Of a stretch of 64,000 bases of DNA, positions 27,467 to 36,442 are shown one piece after another (position 1 is the stretch's first letter; each line of letters begins with the position of its first letter). Source of the stretch: Methylocystis sp. ATCC 49242 (GTDB lineage: Bacteria; Pseudomonadota; Alphaproteobacteria; Rhizobiales; Beijerinckiaceae); NCBI RefSeq assembly GCF_000188155.2, contig NZ_KE124773.1:62001-126000 (forward strand). The letters run 5' to 3'. Below the pieces are notes generated by a model, which did no database searches, had not been told where the DNA came from, and worked only from the letters and a program-made list of their open reading frames with translations. A program made the position numbers and the translations under genes.

Positions 27467-29166
27467 AGGTGTGCAGCTTCTAGGGTCATTTCTTCATCTG
27501 CTGCGGTGCCAATAATTCCGCTGATTTCGTTGGACAGTTCGGCCTGCACCTTTTGAATCGAGCGGATTAACTCGCCTTCCTTTTTCCAGGCCGCCTCATG
27601 CTGTTTCCTCTCCTTAACCTGCTGTTCCAGCAGCTCATCAGTGTGGGCGTCGACCAGGCCGAAGAGTTGAGTGCAGCGTTCCGACGTAATGAACGCATAA
27701 AGAGCCGCCGTTTTGCTCTCTCGTTCGGTGCTGCTTCGGCGCAAAGTATGGGTCTGGAGCAAGTGCTGACGGATCAGGGTGACGACCGACACAACGCGAG
27801 CGGGATTGGCGAGCAACACACCATCCTGGACATGCAGCTGGCGCGTTCCAGCCGGAAACTTATGTGTGGAAAGAATTGCGTGCTCAGCCTTTGCGGCCAG
27901 CTGGTCGTTGAGAAGCTTAGTAACGTGGTCGTTGCGGAAGGCGTTGTGGTTCTTTGAGTCGTAGATGATAGTTCCGCACTCCCTGCCGTTGTGCAACACA
28001 ACGTGGATGATATCAGCGCCCGGGGCTCCCTTCGCTATGCGCTCGATCCGGTCGCCCGGAAATTCCTTTTTGAGAGCCTCAAACAAGTCAATTTCGGCCC
28101 CTTCGCCGAGCTCTTCATTTGTCTTTTTTTCAAGGGCGCGCTGCAGTTCGTTCACTTTATTGGACAGCTTCTGATTCTCATCAAAGGCCCTAGCTTTCTC
28201 GACGTTGATCGCCTCATCCTTGGCCTTTTCCATGACCTCTCTTAGAGAATCGAGGCGCTCTTTAAGAGCGAGCTCATGTTGCTCCGAGAGTTGCGAAAGC
28301 TTGGTTTCGGCCTCCGCGGTCTTCGCCTGGGCCTCGGCAAGAGCCTTTTCGTTGTCAGAGATTTTCTGACGGATGGACGCTTCGGCGAGCTCGGTCGCCT
28401 CTTGACGGATGCGGCTGGCTTCGGCCGCGGCATCTTCTCTAACTCGCGCCACTTCAGCTTCTTTGGCCTTATGAAGTTCGTCAAGTTGAAGCTGAAGCGC
28501 CACTCCTTTCTGCTCCGCCGCGAGCTTTGTCTCTTCGGCCAGAGCGATCCGCGCCTGCAACGCGGCCTCTGATTCAAACCGGGCGCTTTCGCTAGCTGCA
28601 AGCTTCTCGGCTACCGTAGCTTCCGCCGCCCGCTGCGCTTGAGCCAGAATCTCGGCCTCGCGCGCCTTGGCGTCGGCCTTTGCCGTCGCTAGAGCCGTCT
28701 CATTTTCCTGGCGCAGTTGCTGGAGCTGAGCCTTTAAATCAATTCCGGCCTCCTCGGCCGCCTTCCTGGCCGATTCTGATTCCTCGACCTGCTTCTGCAG
28801 CGCGGTTTGCAATTCTTGGCGGCTTTGCTCCGCCGCGGCGAGTTTTTCTGCGGCAGCAATTTCAACAGCTTTACGTGTTTCCTCGCGCGCCGCCGTCTCC
28901 CGTGCAGCACTCTGACGACGTTCAGCATCAATGTCCGCCCTGGCCTTTGCCTCAAGCTGAGCCTTGTCAAACGCATATTGTTGTTCAAGTTGCGCGGTGA
29001 TTGCCTTCGTCTGTTCCCGCTCGCGCGCTGCGATCTTTCCGCTGATCTCCTCGAGCTTTTCGACAGGAATTTCTTGTTCGCACCAGGGGCACGTCTCGCC
29101 GTCTACGTGGAGATGCGGCGACGAAGGCTCGCGGAACAACGAGGTATTGGGGGACTGCGGAATCAT
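27463..29166 (-). CDS. DUF2130 coiled-coil protein with nuclease-like C-terminus
   Basis: 567 residues. An N-terminal zinc-ribbon-like CPWC (Cys26, Cys29) precedes a very long Ala/Glu/Lys coiled coil (about 38-350). The C-terminal DUF2130 region has IDLFEALKKEFPGDRIERIA, CGTIIYDSKNHNAFRNDHVT and a following KLLND; the IIYDSKN segment resembles the D-x(n)-E/D-x-K core of PD-(D/E)XK nucleases. DUF2130 proteins are widespread but their function is unsettled. The gene begins 33 bases after a promoter with three repeats and is followed by the overlapping ParB-like gene. Confidence 0.8.
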   Translation of the reverse strand: MIPQSPNTSLFREPSSPHLHVDGETCPWCEQEIPVEKLEEISGKIAAREREQTKAITAQLEQQYAFDKAQLEAKARADIDAERRQSAARETAAREETRKAVEIAAAEKLAAAEQSRQELQTALQKQVEESESARKAAEEAGIDLKAQLQQLRQENETALATAKADAKAREAEILAQAQRAAEATVAEKLAASESARFESEAALQARIALAEETKLAAEQKGVALQLQLDELHKAKEAEVARVREDAAAEASRIRQEATELAEASIRQKISDNEKALAEAQAKTAEAETKLSQLSEQHELALKERLDSLREVMEKAKDEAINVEKARAFDENQKLSNKVNELQRALEKKTNEELGEGAEIDLFEALKKEFPGDRIERIAKGAPGADIIHVVLHNGRECGTIIYDSKNHNAFRNDHVTKLLNDQLAAKAEHAILSTHKFPAGTRQLHVQDGVLLANPARVVSVVTLIRQHLLQTHTLRRSSTERESKTAALYAFITSERCTQLFGLVDAHTDELLEQQVKERKQHEAAWKKEGELIRSIQKVQAELSNEISGIIGTAADEEMTLEAAHL

Positions 29167-29190
29167 AGCTTGGTCTCCTGCAAACTTAGG

Positions 29191-29222
29191 TCCTATTTTG
29201 TCCTATTTTCTCCTAATGTCAA
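29191..29222 (-). promoter_or_regulatory. Promoter with three 10-bp direct repeats upstream of DUF2130-ParB
   Basis: On the plus strand TCCTATTTTG, TCCTATTTTC and TCCTAATGTC lie head to tail (29191-29220). On the minus strand they overlap a candidate -35 TTGACA (complement of 29217-29222) and, 16 bases on, -10 CAAAAT (complement of 29195-29200). The repeats in the promoter suggest an operator, perhaps bound by the downstream ParB-like protein. Confidence 0.6.
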
Positions 29223-29311
29223 GCGTCTCGGTCGTGCTGCGCAGCTAGAGCGCGACATAGATGACGTTATATTGCCGTATTTGCTGCCTTCTGCGATTGC
29301 AGCGGCCGGCT

Positions 29312-30256
29312 TCATGCTTCCCGTAGCTGCATGGAGGAAATTACAAAATAGCCGTCTCCAGTCCTTATTTCCTCAGTGTGAGCCTGCACTCGAAATCGAG
29401 CGTGCTTTCGGACGAAGTCCGGAATCCAGGGGAGGTCATCGCGGAAAAACACGAGCTCCTCCGCCGAGCGGATAATCGTCTGGTTAAGGGAGCAAACCTC
29501 AGAATGATTAGGCCGGACGACGCGAAAGCGCATCTTGGAAAAACTGAGGTCCACCTCTCCGCGCGTCTCGGGCTGGGGGATGATCCGCAAGGCCAGCTCC
29601 GCTGTGAGTGGCACGATGCGATTTAGGACGCGCGGGTCTTCTGCGTGCTCGACGGCAACAGGGAAATCGCTGGTGAAAAACGGGCTATGGCTCGCGTGAT
29701 CATTGACGATGATGTCCCAAAGCCCATTGCCGAAAACAGATGCAGTTTTGAGAATGTTGGAAATCCCAATGGCCTGCGGATACTTCTGGTCGACATTGAC
29801 CTGTATGGCCTTTGATTCAAGAAGCTCTGTGAAGCTTCGGCTTCCCAAGCCAGTAGGCGAAGGGCCGAACATACCTTTTGCGTCCAGTATTTTTGAGGTC
29901 GCTTCCACGACTTGCCGCATAGGCGCTGAGTGCACGCGCATCGCTGCGGGTGAGCATGTCGCGACGTAGGCAGCAAAGCCCGCAATCACATAGATCGTTG
30001 TCTCGTCGATTTCGCCGCGCCGAAGACAAGAAACTGCCTCGTTATATCTCGGCTCGACGCCCTTCAAGAACTCCTCAATGATGCGTTCTTCGGTCAGGTA
30101 GGCGTTTGTGCTGCCATCATCGATGCGACAAACGTCCTTTGACCCGCACGGAAACTTGAGCAGATCACGTTTCCTGATAGCGTGCATCTTGTTGCCAAGC
30201 ACGGGAGAGTAGAAGTTGCGTAGGTGGACCTGCGAAACGTAATGGTCGAGGGCCAT
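29312..30256 (-). CDS. DUF4238 family protein
   Basis: 314 residues opening with ALDHYVSQVHLRNFYSP, the DHYVxQxxLRNF signature of DUF4238. Further blocks are DVCRIDDGSTNAYLTEERII and HSPFFTSDFPVAV (like the family's ...TSDxPV...). Function unknown; family members are often found in accessory and defence-rich regions. It lies 33 bases downstream of a tyrosine recombinase and 145 bases upstream of the DUF2130 gene, all on the minus strand. Confidence 0.75.
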   Translation of the reverse strand: MALDHYVSQVHLRNFYSPVLGNKMHAIRKRDLLKFPCGSKDVCRIDDGSTNAYLTEERIIEEFLKGVEPRYNEAVSCLRRGEIDETTIYVIAGFAAYVATCSPAAMRVHSAPMRQVVEATSKILDAKGMFGPSPTGLGSRSFTELLESKAIQVNVDQKYPQAIGISNILKTASVFGNGLWDIIVNDHASHSPFFTSDFPVAVEHAEDPRVLNRIVPLTAELALRIIPQPETRGEVDLSFSKMRFRVVRPNHSEVCSLNQTIIRSAEELVFFRDDLPWIPDFVRKHARFRVQAHTEEIRTGDGYFVISSMQLREA

Positions 30257-30289
30257 CAGCCTTGGTCTTTCGTGCCAGAAGAGCTCATC

Positions 30290-31285
30290 TCAAATCACCA
30301 CTCTCTCGACCTCGTCGAGGCTCATTTCATCCCGCCGCCTGTCATAGAGCTGCGTCGTGCGCGTCGAGGCATGGTTTGCCATGCTCGCGGCCTTCTCCAA
30401 TGTCCCCCCGTTTTTGAGATAGGCGGTGATCCCTGTGGCGCGGAAGCTATGATTGCCGACCTTGGTGGCGATCCCCGCCGCCAACGCGCGCCGCCGGATC
30501 ATGGCATAAGCATTGGCCTGGGGCAGAGGAGTCAACGTCAGCTCGCCTGTGCCACGTCCGATCGTACGGAACAAATGCGCCTTTGGATCGGCTGCGAGGT
30601 AGCAGCCGTCGATATAGGCGTGCAAGTAAGACTCCAGATTATGATGACAGGGCATTTCATGTCGCTTGCCGCCCTTCTCATGCAGTCGCACCCAAAGGCG
30701 GCGGTTCTGTACGTAAACATCTTCGACTTTCATGGCGAGCGCTGCGCCGACGCGCGCGAAGGAATAGACCATCAGCGCGATGAGAGCGCGATCGCGCAAG
30801 CCGACGGTCGTCGTCACGTCGATGCTGTCGAGCAAGATGCGCGTCTCCTCCGGATCGAGCACCGGCGTCTTTCCGACTTTCACGACATGCTTGGGGCCGC
30901 GCACGCTGGCGGCCGGATTGGTCGGGATGATCTGGCCGGTCACCAGCCAATCGAACAGCATGCGAATGGCGGCAAGGCGCTGTTTGGCGGTTGGCGCGCT
31001 ATGGCTTCGCGTCAGCGCTTCGACATAAGCGCCAATATGCAGCGGATCGATGTCGATGATCGAGGCGAGGCCGCGCTGCTCGCACCAGGCGAGGAATTCG
31101 CCAATCGAGCGGCCATAGGCACGCCGCGTGTGCGCGTTGCGGATGTTGTTGACGAAGAATTCCCAAAAGCGGGTCTGGGCGCGCTCGCCGGCAGAGCGGA
31201 CGAGCGCGGGAACCCGCGCGGAGGCATGCATTGGAAGCGTGTTGATCGCATTTTCCTGCATGACTTTGAGCTCATGCCGGGACAT
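30290..31285 (-). CDS. Tyrosine recombinase
   Basis: 331 residues from ATG 31285. Core-binding domain NAHTRRAYGRSIGEFLAWCE; catalytic residues Arg in YSFARVGAALAMK, Lys in EKGGKRHEM, His-x-x-Arg in GNHSFRATGIT, His in ANHASTRTTQ and Tyr in LYDRRRDEM. It resembles the small recombinases that travel with plasmids and integrons of Alphaproteobacteria. The preceding 127-aa gene overlaps its start by 14 bases, suggesting one transcript. Confidence 0.87.
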   Translation of the reverse strand: MSRHELKVMQENAINTLPMHASARVPALVRSAGERAQTRFWEFFVNNIRNAHTRRAYGRSIGEFLAWCEQRGLASIIDIDPLHIGAYVEALTRSHSAPTAKQRLAAIRMLFDWLVTGQIIPTNPAASVRGPKHVVKVGKTPVLDPEETRILLDSIDVTTTVGLRDRALIALMVYSFARVGAALAMKVEDVYVQNRRLWVRLHEKGGKRHEMPCHHNLESYLHAYIDGCYLAADPKAHLFRTIGRGTGELTLTPLPQANAYAMIRRRALAAGIATKVGNHSFRATGITAYLKNGGTLEKAASMANHASTRTTQLYDRRRDEMSLDEVERVVI

Positions 31286-31655
31286 AGCCACAAGCCTTGG
31301 TGAGCCTAGCGTAATCAGATGGATCGTAGGGAAACTGATGCAGCTCCGCACACGGGGCGGGCGGCTTAACGTTTGGATTCTGGCCTATTTGAAAAATCTT
31401 GCCGATCAGCGCGAGATCAGATCGGTCGACAAGCGCGATGTGAATAAGGGTGGCTTTCCCGTTTCTTTCTGACCGAATGGTCCAATCACCTTTGAGCGTC
31501 TTGCCAAGGACCTCAATTAGAACGCCGTAAGGCGTCGGGAATTTGCGCCCGTCACGAGCTAGTCCGACGCGCGGTGCTTTCCAGCCAAACCCTGTGACAA
31601 CACAGATTGCTTTCGGGTTAGCCTTCACAAAAACGTCCCAACTCCGTTTGCCCAT
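31272..31655 (-). CDS. Hypothetical protein upstream of the recombinase
   Basis: 127 residues starting MGKRSWDVFVKANPKAICVV, with no signal peptide and no family I recognise. It is rich in basic residues and overlaps the recombinase start by 14 bases. A+T content around its 5' end is higher than average. Confidence 0.5.
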   Translation of the reverse strand: MGKRSWDVFVKANPKAICVVTGFGWKAPRVGLARDGRKFPTPYGVLIEVLGKTLKGDWTIRSERNGKATLIHIALVDRSDLALIGKIFQIGQNPNVKPPAPCAELHQFPYDPSDYARLTKACGYVPA

Positions 31656-31822
31656 GACGCCCTCCAGAATCTTTGATAAAGGACATTATCATATATAGAT
31701 TAAGCTTGGCAATAAGGTCGGATCGATACGATCCCGATGGATACCAGGAGCGTGTGCGTAACGGACGCTTTCAGTTACGCTGCAATTTACGGTTCGTCTT
31801 TGGGGCTTTGGAGTTTCTTTCA

Positions 31823-32650
31823 ATGTCGATAGCGGCGCTGTCAGAACGGATTTCTCGTGCTCTTTCGGGGTGCGATCCACTGTTGTTCCTGGTTTGCTAT
31901 TTGGCGCTGTTGCCGCTGTTTGCGGGCCTCTACTTGCTGTGCGCGCCGAACGGTTTCTATGCCCCATATTCACAACGAGAGCCGCTTGCAAATGTCGATC
32001 GGGACCAAATGCTTTCTGACCTGACTGCGGCCATGAGGCGCGACGCCAAGAAACACGAGATTTTGGAAGTCGAGGGGAAGCCGTGTCGGTTTGCAGCGGA
32101 AATTGCATCCGTTGAGGATCACGAAGGCGACATGCGGGATCGAATCCCGTTTGATGTTATATTGCCGTGCGTTGTGTCTGTGAACGACAAGGACGTAGTC
32201 TGGATGTTCAGAGCGAATATTATGATGTATGCGGACGGGGCAAATACGTTGGGTGAAACCCTCATCCATCATCGTGTTGCTTACATGCTGGACACGACGC
32301 AATCTGATGACCGTCAAATTTTTACGGCGAAGGCTTTGAATATTTTGTTTGATCGTGGAGTTGGTGATTATGCGAAGATGTTTCGCGGGCCGCAAATTTT
32401 GCTGACAGCCGAGGAACAACGCCGCTTTGAGGATTATGTGCGCGGTGCGCGCGGGAATCCTCTGAAAATCAGCGGCTCATTCGGGCGTATGTTGTATTTG
32501 AGCGCGGTCGTGCAAACGACGCTTGGGCTCGGCGACATTCTGCCTATGACCGCCATGGCGCGCTTTCTTGTCGCTTCACAGGCGGTCGCCGGAATCGTCG
32601 TAGCCGGACTATTTCTCAACGCTATCGCGTATCGGGCCTCGGCTCCCTAG
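31823..32650 (+). CDS. Two-TM potassium-channel-like protein with large extracytoplasmic insert
   Basis: 275 residues from ATG 31823. TM1 is around residues 19-40 (LLFLVCYLALLPLFAGLYLL). A soluble segment of roughly 180 residues follows, then a pore helix with the selectivity-filter-like TTLGLGDI (about 232-239) and TM2 (FLVASQAVAGIVVAGLFLNA). The filter TxGxGD is the potassium-channel signature with Leu-Gly-Leu-Gly instead of Val-Gly-Tyr-Gly. Such a long segment between TM1 and the pore is unusual for a 2-TM channel. No cytoplasmic RCK domain follows. Its neighbours give no clue. Confidence 0.7.
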   Translation: MSIAALSERISRALSGCDPLLFLVCYLALLPLFAGLYLLCAPNGFYAPYSQREPLANVDRDQMLSDLTAAMRRDAKKHEILEVEGKPCRFAAEIASVEDHEGDMRDRIPFDVILPCVVSVNDKDVVWMFRANIMMYADGANTLGETLIHHRVAYMLDTTQSDDRQIFTAKALNILFDRGVGDYAKMFRGPQILLTAEEQRRFEDYVRGARGNPLKISGSFGRMLYLSAVVQTTLGLGDILPMTAMARFLVASQAVAGIVVAGLFLNAIAYRASAP

Positions 32651-32755
32651 TCATCTGGAACTGAAGTTAGATTCATTGTAGGAACGCTCTTTCACAGGAA
32701 TAGCGGCAAGCTATTCGCTGTCACAATAACTTTCGCACCTAACTTTTGCACAAAA

Positions 32756-33274
32756 TTAGACCTTCAGAATCAGATGGTTAGTTTTCATCCGAAAGTCTTG
32801 ACTTATGCACAAATCAATGACGTCGTAATCGAATCGATGCCCGAGAACGTCCTTCGCAGCCCTTCGATTTTGGGCCAGAGGCTTCGTCGACAATAGCGAA
32901 GGCGGCGTCGCCATCTTTGTCGTCGCATCGGCAGCTCTCGAGCCAGAATCGGCGGCAGTCGCTTTTGCTTCCGTTGCAACGACCGCTTTGTTCTTGCGGC
33001 GGTTGGTCGTCCGGGCGCGAGCCTCGTTGATGTACTTGATTAATGTGGCGGCGGCGATAGCGAAGCCATTTTCCCGCATGATTTCGGCAAGTTCCGTGCT
33101 GGTATATCCCTTTGCGCGGAAAGCGAGCAGATCCGGGAGCAATTGGACGACTGCGGCTTTGAGAGGACTGCGGGAGCGTGTGCTTTTCCTCGACGGCGCC
33201 GAGCGCAACGCCGATCGCAATGCAGACACCTTATCAATGGGCGGCCCGCTCGCTTCGACCTTTTTATTCCCCAT
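32756..33274 (-). CDS. Hypothetical DNA-binding-like protein
   Basis: 172 residues. A very basic, Ser/Arg-rich N-terminus precedes LLAFRAKGYTSTELAEIMRE then NGFAIAAATLIKYINEARAR, which looks like a helix-turn-helix. The C-terminal half is Ala/Thr-rich and then unlike anything known. The HTH pattern recalls small plasmid mobilisation/transfer accessory proteins, but I cannot name a family. It is isolated, next to an IS element. Confidence 0.5.
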   Translation of the reverse strand: MGNKKVEASGPPIDKVSALRSALRSAPSRKSTRSRSPLKAAVVQLLPDLLAFRAKGYTSTELAEIMRENGFAIAAATLIKYINEARARTTNRRKNKAVVATEAKATAADSGSRAADATTKMATPPSLLSTKPLAQNRRAAKDVLGHRFDYDVIDLCISQDFRMKTNHLILKV

Positions 33275-33549
33275 GGCGCCGCCCTTATTAGATTCACCTT
33301 TGCACTGTCACCGTACCAGCCTCAATTTGATTCCACCCTAACAACCGGTTTGGTTGGACATTGTTTCAATCGAATCAGAGCATTAACACGTGCGATAGCT
33401 TCGTTCCGCTTTGCGACAAGATCGGGGCATCTGTGATGACTGAGGTGTTTTTCAGGGAAGGGACGCAAGTTTTCCGTGATGTCTTGGGGGCGCGGATTTG
33501 GCACTCGCATGCGTCGAACAGATCGTGTCCCGTGGCGTGGTGTCTAATC

Positions 33550-34831
33550 GCCGGTCCTCGGCCTGGGTCCGAGGGTGATCAGGCCGCCACGGCGGGCAGG
33601 CTGATGATGGGATCGTTGCTCATCGGCTCGAGTGATTCAAGGCTCATGTAGCGACGTGTCACCGCCCACTCATCAGTTTGTTCGAGCATGAGTGCGCCGA
33701 CGAGGCGAATGATCGCCCGCTCGTTAGGGAAAATGCCGACGACGTCGGCCCTGCGTTTGACCTCGCCGTTGACCCGTTCGATTGGATTGGTGCTGGCGAT
33801 CTGCGGCCAGTGCTCGCGCGGAAACGCCATGTAGGCAAGCACGTCCTCGCGGCTTGCGTCCATCATCTCTGCAAGCTTTGGAAAGCGTTCGCGTAAGGCG
33901 TCGGCGACCTGCCGCCACTGGGCATGCGCCGCCTCCGCCGATTCTTGCGCGAAGATGGTCTTCAGCATGGCGATGACCGCGGGCCGCTGCTTTGGCGCGA
34001 CATGGGCGAGCGCGTTGCGCAGCCAGTGCACGCGACAGCGTTGCTGGGTCGCGTTGAAGACCTTGGCTGCAGCGGCGCGCAAGCCCTTGTGATCGTCGGC
34101 GATGACGAGCTTTACGCCGCGCAGGCCGCGATCAGCGAGCCGACGCAGAAAGCTCTTCCAGAAGGGCTCGGCTCCGAGGGGCCAGTGACGACGCCCAATA
34201 CTTCGCGCCGGCCGTCGGTGTTGACGCCAACGGCGATTATCGCGGCGAGTGAGACTATTCTGCCGCCCTGGCGGACTTCCAGATAGGTCGCGTCGATCCA
34301 CAGATATGGCCATTCTCCTTCGATCGGCCGCGATAGGAAGGCGTCGACGCGCTCGTCAATCTCCTCGCATAGGCGGGAAACCTGGCTCTTGGAGACGCCC
34401 GTCCCGCCCATCGCCCTGACGAGATCGTCAACGGCGCGCGTCGAGACGCCGTGCATATAGGCCTCCTGGATGACGGCGGCCAACGCCTTCTCCGCCGTGC
34501 GGCGTGGCTCCAGGAAGGACGGGAAATAGCTGCCCTTACGCAGCTTGGGGATCGAAAAATCGATCCGGCCGGCGCGCGTCTCCCAGGGTCGCTCGCGATA
34601 GCCATTGCGCTTGTTCTGCCGGTCGGATGAGCGCACGCCGCAAGGGCCGCCGGTCCTCGTTTCGACCTCCAGCTCCATCAGCCGCTCGGCGGCGAAAGCC
34701 AGCATCTCGCGGATCAAATCCGCGTCGGCCCCCTTTTCGATGAGTTCGATGAGGGCCATTCTCTCGTCGGTCATTGTCGTCTCCTGCCAAGGATTTTCGA
34801 TTCGCAAACCGAACCTTAGCTGAAGACCGGC
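33550..34831 (-). mobile_element. IS256-like insertion sequence, defective
   Basis: About 1.28 kb bounded by imperfect ~20-bp inverted repeats: GCCGGTCCTCGGCCTGGGTC (33550-33569) versus the complement of 34812-34831, 14 of 20 matching with GCCGGTC at the tips. It contains one frameshifted mutator-type transposase. No target duplication was evident. Confidence 0.65.
33579..34774 (-). pseudogene. IS256-family (mutator) transposase, frameshifted
   Basis: Combined length ~398 codons from ATG 34774. The N-terminal part reads [33 protein letters not shown] and [15 protein letters not shown] (first catalytic Asp). After VVTGPSE near 34175 one base is missing and the rest continues in the next frame: [29 protein letters not shown] (second Asp), and NPIERVNGEVKRR (Glu). 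All three DDE residues exist but in two frames, so the element is inactive unless rescued. Confidence 0.9.
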
Positions 34832-35095
34832 AATGGCCGCCGCTGCGCCACCCGCTTCGCTACGGCGCTATGCAGAGCGCACTCGCGGGCGGCGGCGACG
34901 GCATCACCTCAGACACCACGTGCGGGGACACGATCCGTCGAACAAAATCTCGGATAGTGAGCTGTCTCCTCCAGCCCGATGCTCTAGCCGCGCGGCGCCC
35001 TACGCGCCTCGGCGACCGCGGCCGGTTAGGCGCGTTCGTCATTGTCGCTCGACCGACTCCTGCACGGCAAGGCGCGCTTCCGAGTCTTGATGGTG
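34832..35095. other. Intergenic debris
   Basis: About 260 bases between the IS and the LuxR fragment. Nothing recognisable. Confidence 0.4.
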
Positions 35096-35270
35096 CTATG
35101 TGAGCAACTCCCGACGAAGGGCGACGGCGACGGCGTGCGGCAGCGTTGATGCGCCGAGTTTCTTCCGGCCATTATCCGGATGAAACTTCACCACGCGCGG
35201 GGTGACGTCCAAAATCGTCGCCATCTCTTGCATCGCTTGCTTGCAGACGCCCATCCCAGGCACTGCCGCC
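35096..35270 (-). pseudogene. LuxR-type HTH fragment
   Basis: The terminal ~50 codons read MQEMATILDVTPRVVKFH then GRKKLGASTLPHAVAVALRR, the C-terminal DNA-binding domain of LuxR-family (autoinducer-type) regulators. The usual Leu of KFHLDNAR is Pro here, and the ligand-binding half is absent. The fragment is fused out of frame to the end of the neighbouring 35172-35498 gene. Confidence 0.65.
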
Positions 35271-35498
35271 TCTGATTGTGTGCAAGCCGCTGTCGCCGGC
35301 GGCCTCCGATGGATCCGACATTCTGGCCTTAACGTGAGCATGGTAGATCATCTGCAGCAGATTCTTAAAGTCCTCCGCCAGACGCTCGAGGGCGGAAATC
35401 CGATCGTCGGCCGCCAAAGTGCACGCGGCGAAGCGGCCGTAACCGGCGGCAATCGAGACGGTCAGGTCCCAAATCGGACTCAGATTAACGGCGCTCAT
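35172..35498 (-). CDS. Hypothetical plasmid protein with altered C-terminus
   Basis: 108 residues starting MSAVNLSPIWDLTVSIAAGY; helical body AADDRISALERLAEDFKNLL. The ATG overlaps the stop of the DUF2493 gene (ATGA), so the two are a unit. After about residue 75 the frame runs out of phase through the LuxR fragment, so the true C-terminus was probably lost in a rearrangement. Function unknown. Confidence 0.6.
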   Translation of the reverse strand: MSAVNLSPIWDLTVSIAAGYGRFAACTLAADDRISALERLAEDFKNLLQMIYHAHVKARMSDPSEAAGDSGLHTIRGGSAWDGRLQASDARDGDDFGRHPARGEVSSG

Positions 35499-36442
35499 GC
35501 GCCCTCCTTCGCAAACCGCCACACCGGGATCCCCATCTTGCGGGCCTTGTCGGCGAGGTTCTCGACGATCCCCGACCCCGGAAAGATGATGACCCCGATG
35601 GGCAGCGCCTCGAGCATCGCGTCGTTGCGCTTGAACGGCGCTGCGTTTTTGTGGCGTGTCCACTCCGGTTTGAAGGCGACCTGACGAACCTTACGGTTAT
35701 CCGCCCAACAGACGGCGATCCGCTCCGCGCCCTTCGGCCCGGCTCCGTGGATTAGGACCATGCCCGGGTGCTTCGCGTGCACCTTATCGAGCGTATCCCA
35801 GATCCGTTGATGATCGTTGCAGTCCGCGCCGCCGGCAAACGCGATGCGAGGACCGGGGGGCAAAAGCACCTGTGTCTCGGCGAGCTTTTTGGCGTTCAGG
35901 AAATCCCGGCTGTCGATCATCGCCGCCGTCAGGGCGCGGTGATTGACCTGCGATCCCGAGCGCGGGCGCCAAGAGGAACCGGTCTCAGTCGCGTAGAGCT
36001 CTGCGAGATGGTCGCGAAAGAATTCGAAGGCGTTGCGTCGTTCGGTGAGTGTGAGCCCTTGCGCGATTAGCCGCTCAAGTTCGACTGAGCGGATTTCTGA
36101 GCCATCCTGTTCGGTCTGCGAACGGCGCTGCGCGGTTTCGTTGTCGTCGAGTTCGCGGTCGATGCGCTGCGCCTTGCGATGAAAGAGATTGACGAAGGAC
36201 CACAGGAGATCGGCAAGATCGGCTTCGAGACGGGTGTCGAGAAAGAGGCTCGACAGAGCTTCGAGGGCGGACTCGAGTGCAACGGACGCGGCGTCAGAAG
36301 AGGGCAGGGGGCGCGAATCCGGTTCGTCGTCCAGGGGGCGATAGCCGTGCGAAACCAGTTCGTCCAGAAGGTGCGAAGAAGCTGAAGCATTATGTTCGGG
36401 AACAATGGTCTCGAAGGACTGAGAGGCGAATTCATCGTTCAT
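35495..36442 (-). CDS. DUF2493 (SLOG-like) domain protein
   Basis: 315 residues from ATG 36442. The N-terminal ~170 residues are helical and acidic (ADLLWSFVNLFHRKAQRIDR). The C-terminal DUF2493 domain, a Rossmann-like SLOG relative, starts PRIAFAGGADCNDHQRIWDT and continues HPGMVLIHGAGPKGAERIAV, MLEALPIGVIIFPGSGIVEN and ARKMGIPVWRF. SLOG-type domains bind nucleotides or related ligands. The gene is common in alphaproteobacterial plasmid cores. A fragment is duplicated next to parS at 23565-23805. Function not established. Confidence 0.8.
   Translation of the reverse strand: MNDEFASQSFETIVPEHNASASSHLLDELVSHGYRPLDDEPDSRPLPSSDAASVALESALEALSSLFLDTRLEADLADLLWSFVNLFHRKAQRIDRELDDNETAQRRSQTEQDGSEIRSVELERLIAQGLTLTERRNAFEFFRDHLAELYATETGSSWRPRSGSQVNHRALTAAMIDSRDFLNAKKLAETQVLLPPGPRIAFAGGADCNDHQRIWDTLDKVHAKHPGMVLIHGAGPKGAERIAVCWADNRKVRQVAFKPEWTRHKNAAPFKRNDAMLEALPIGVIIFPGSGIVENLADKARKMGIPVWRFAKEGA

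Noticed and set aside
29191..29220. A short CRISPR-like array
   Set aside because: Three abutting 10-bp repeats without spacers are operator-like, not CRISPR; no cas genes are present.
30224..31303. A 359-codon plus-strand frame
   Set aside because: Antisense to the tyrosine recombinase, whose catalytic residues are clear; the opposite frame has no domain.
33550..34831. An 8-9 bp target-site duplication for the IS256-like element
   Set aside because: The flanking bases do not match convincingly.
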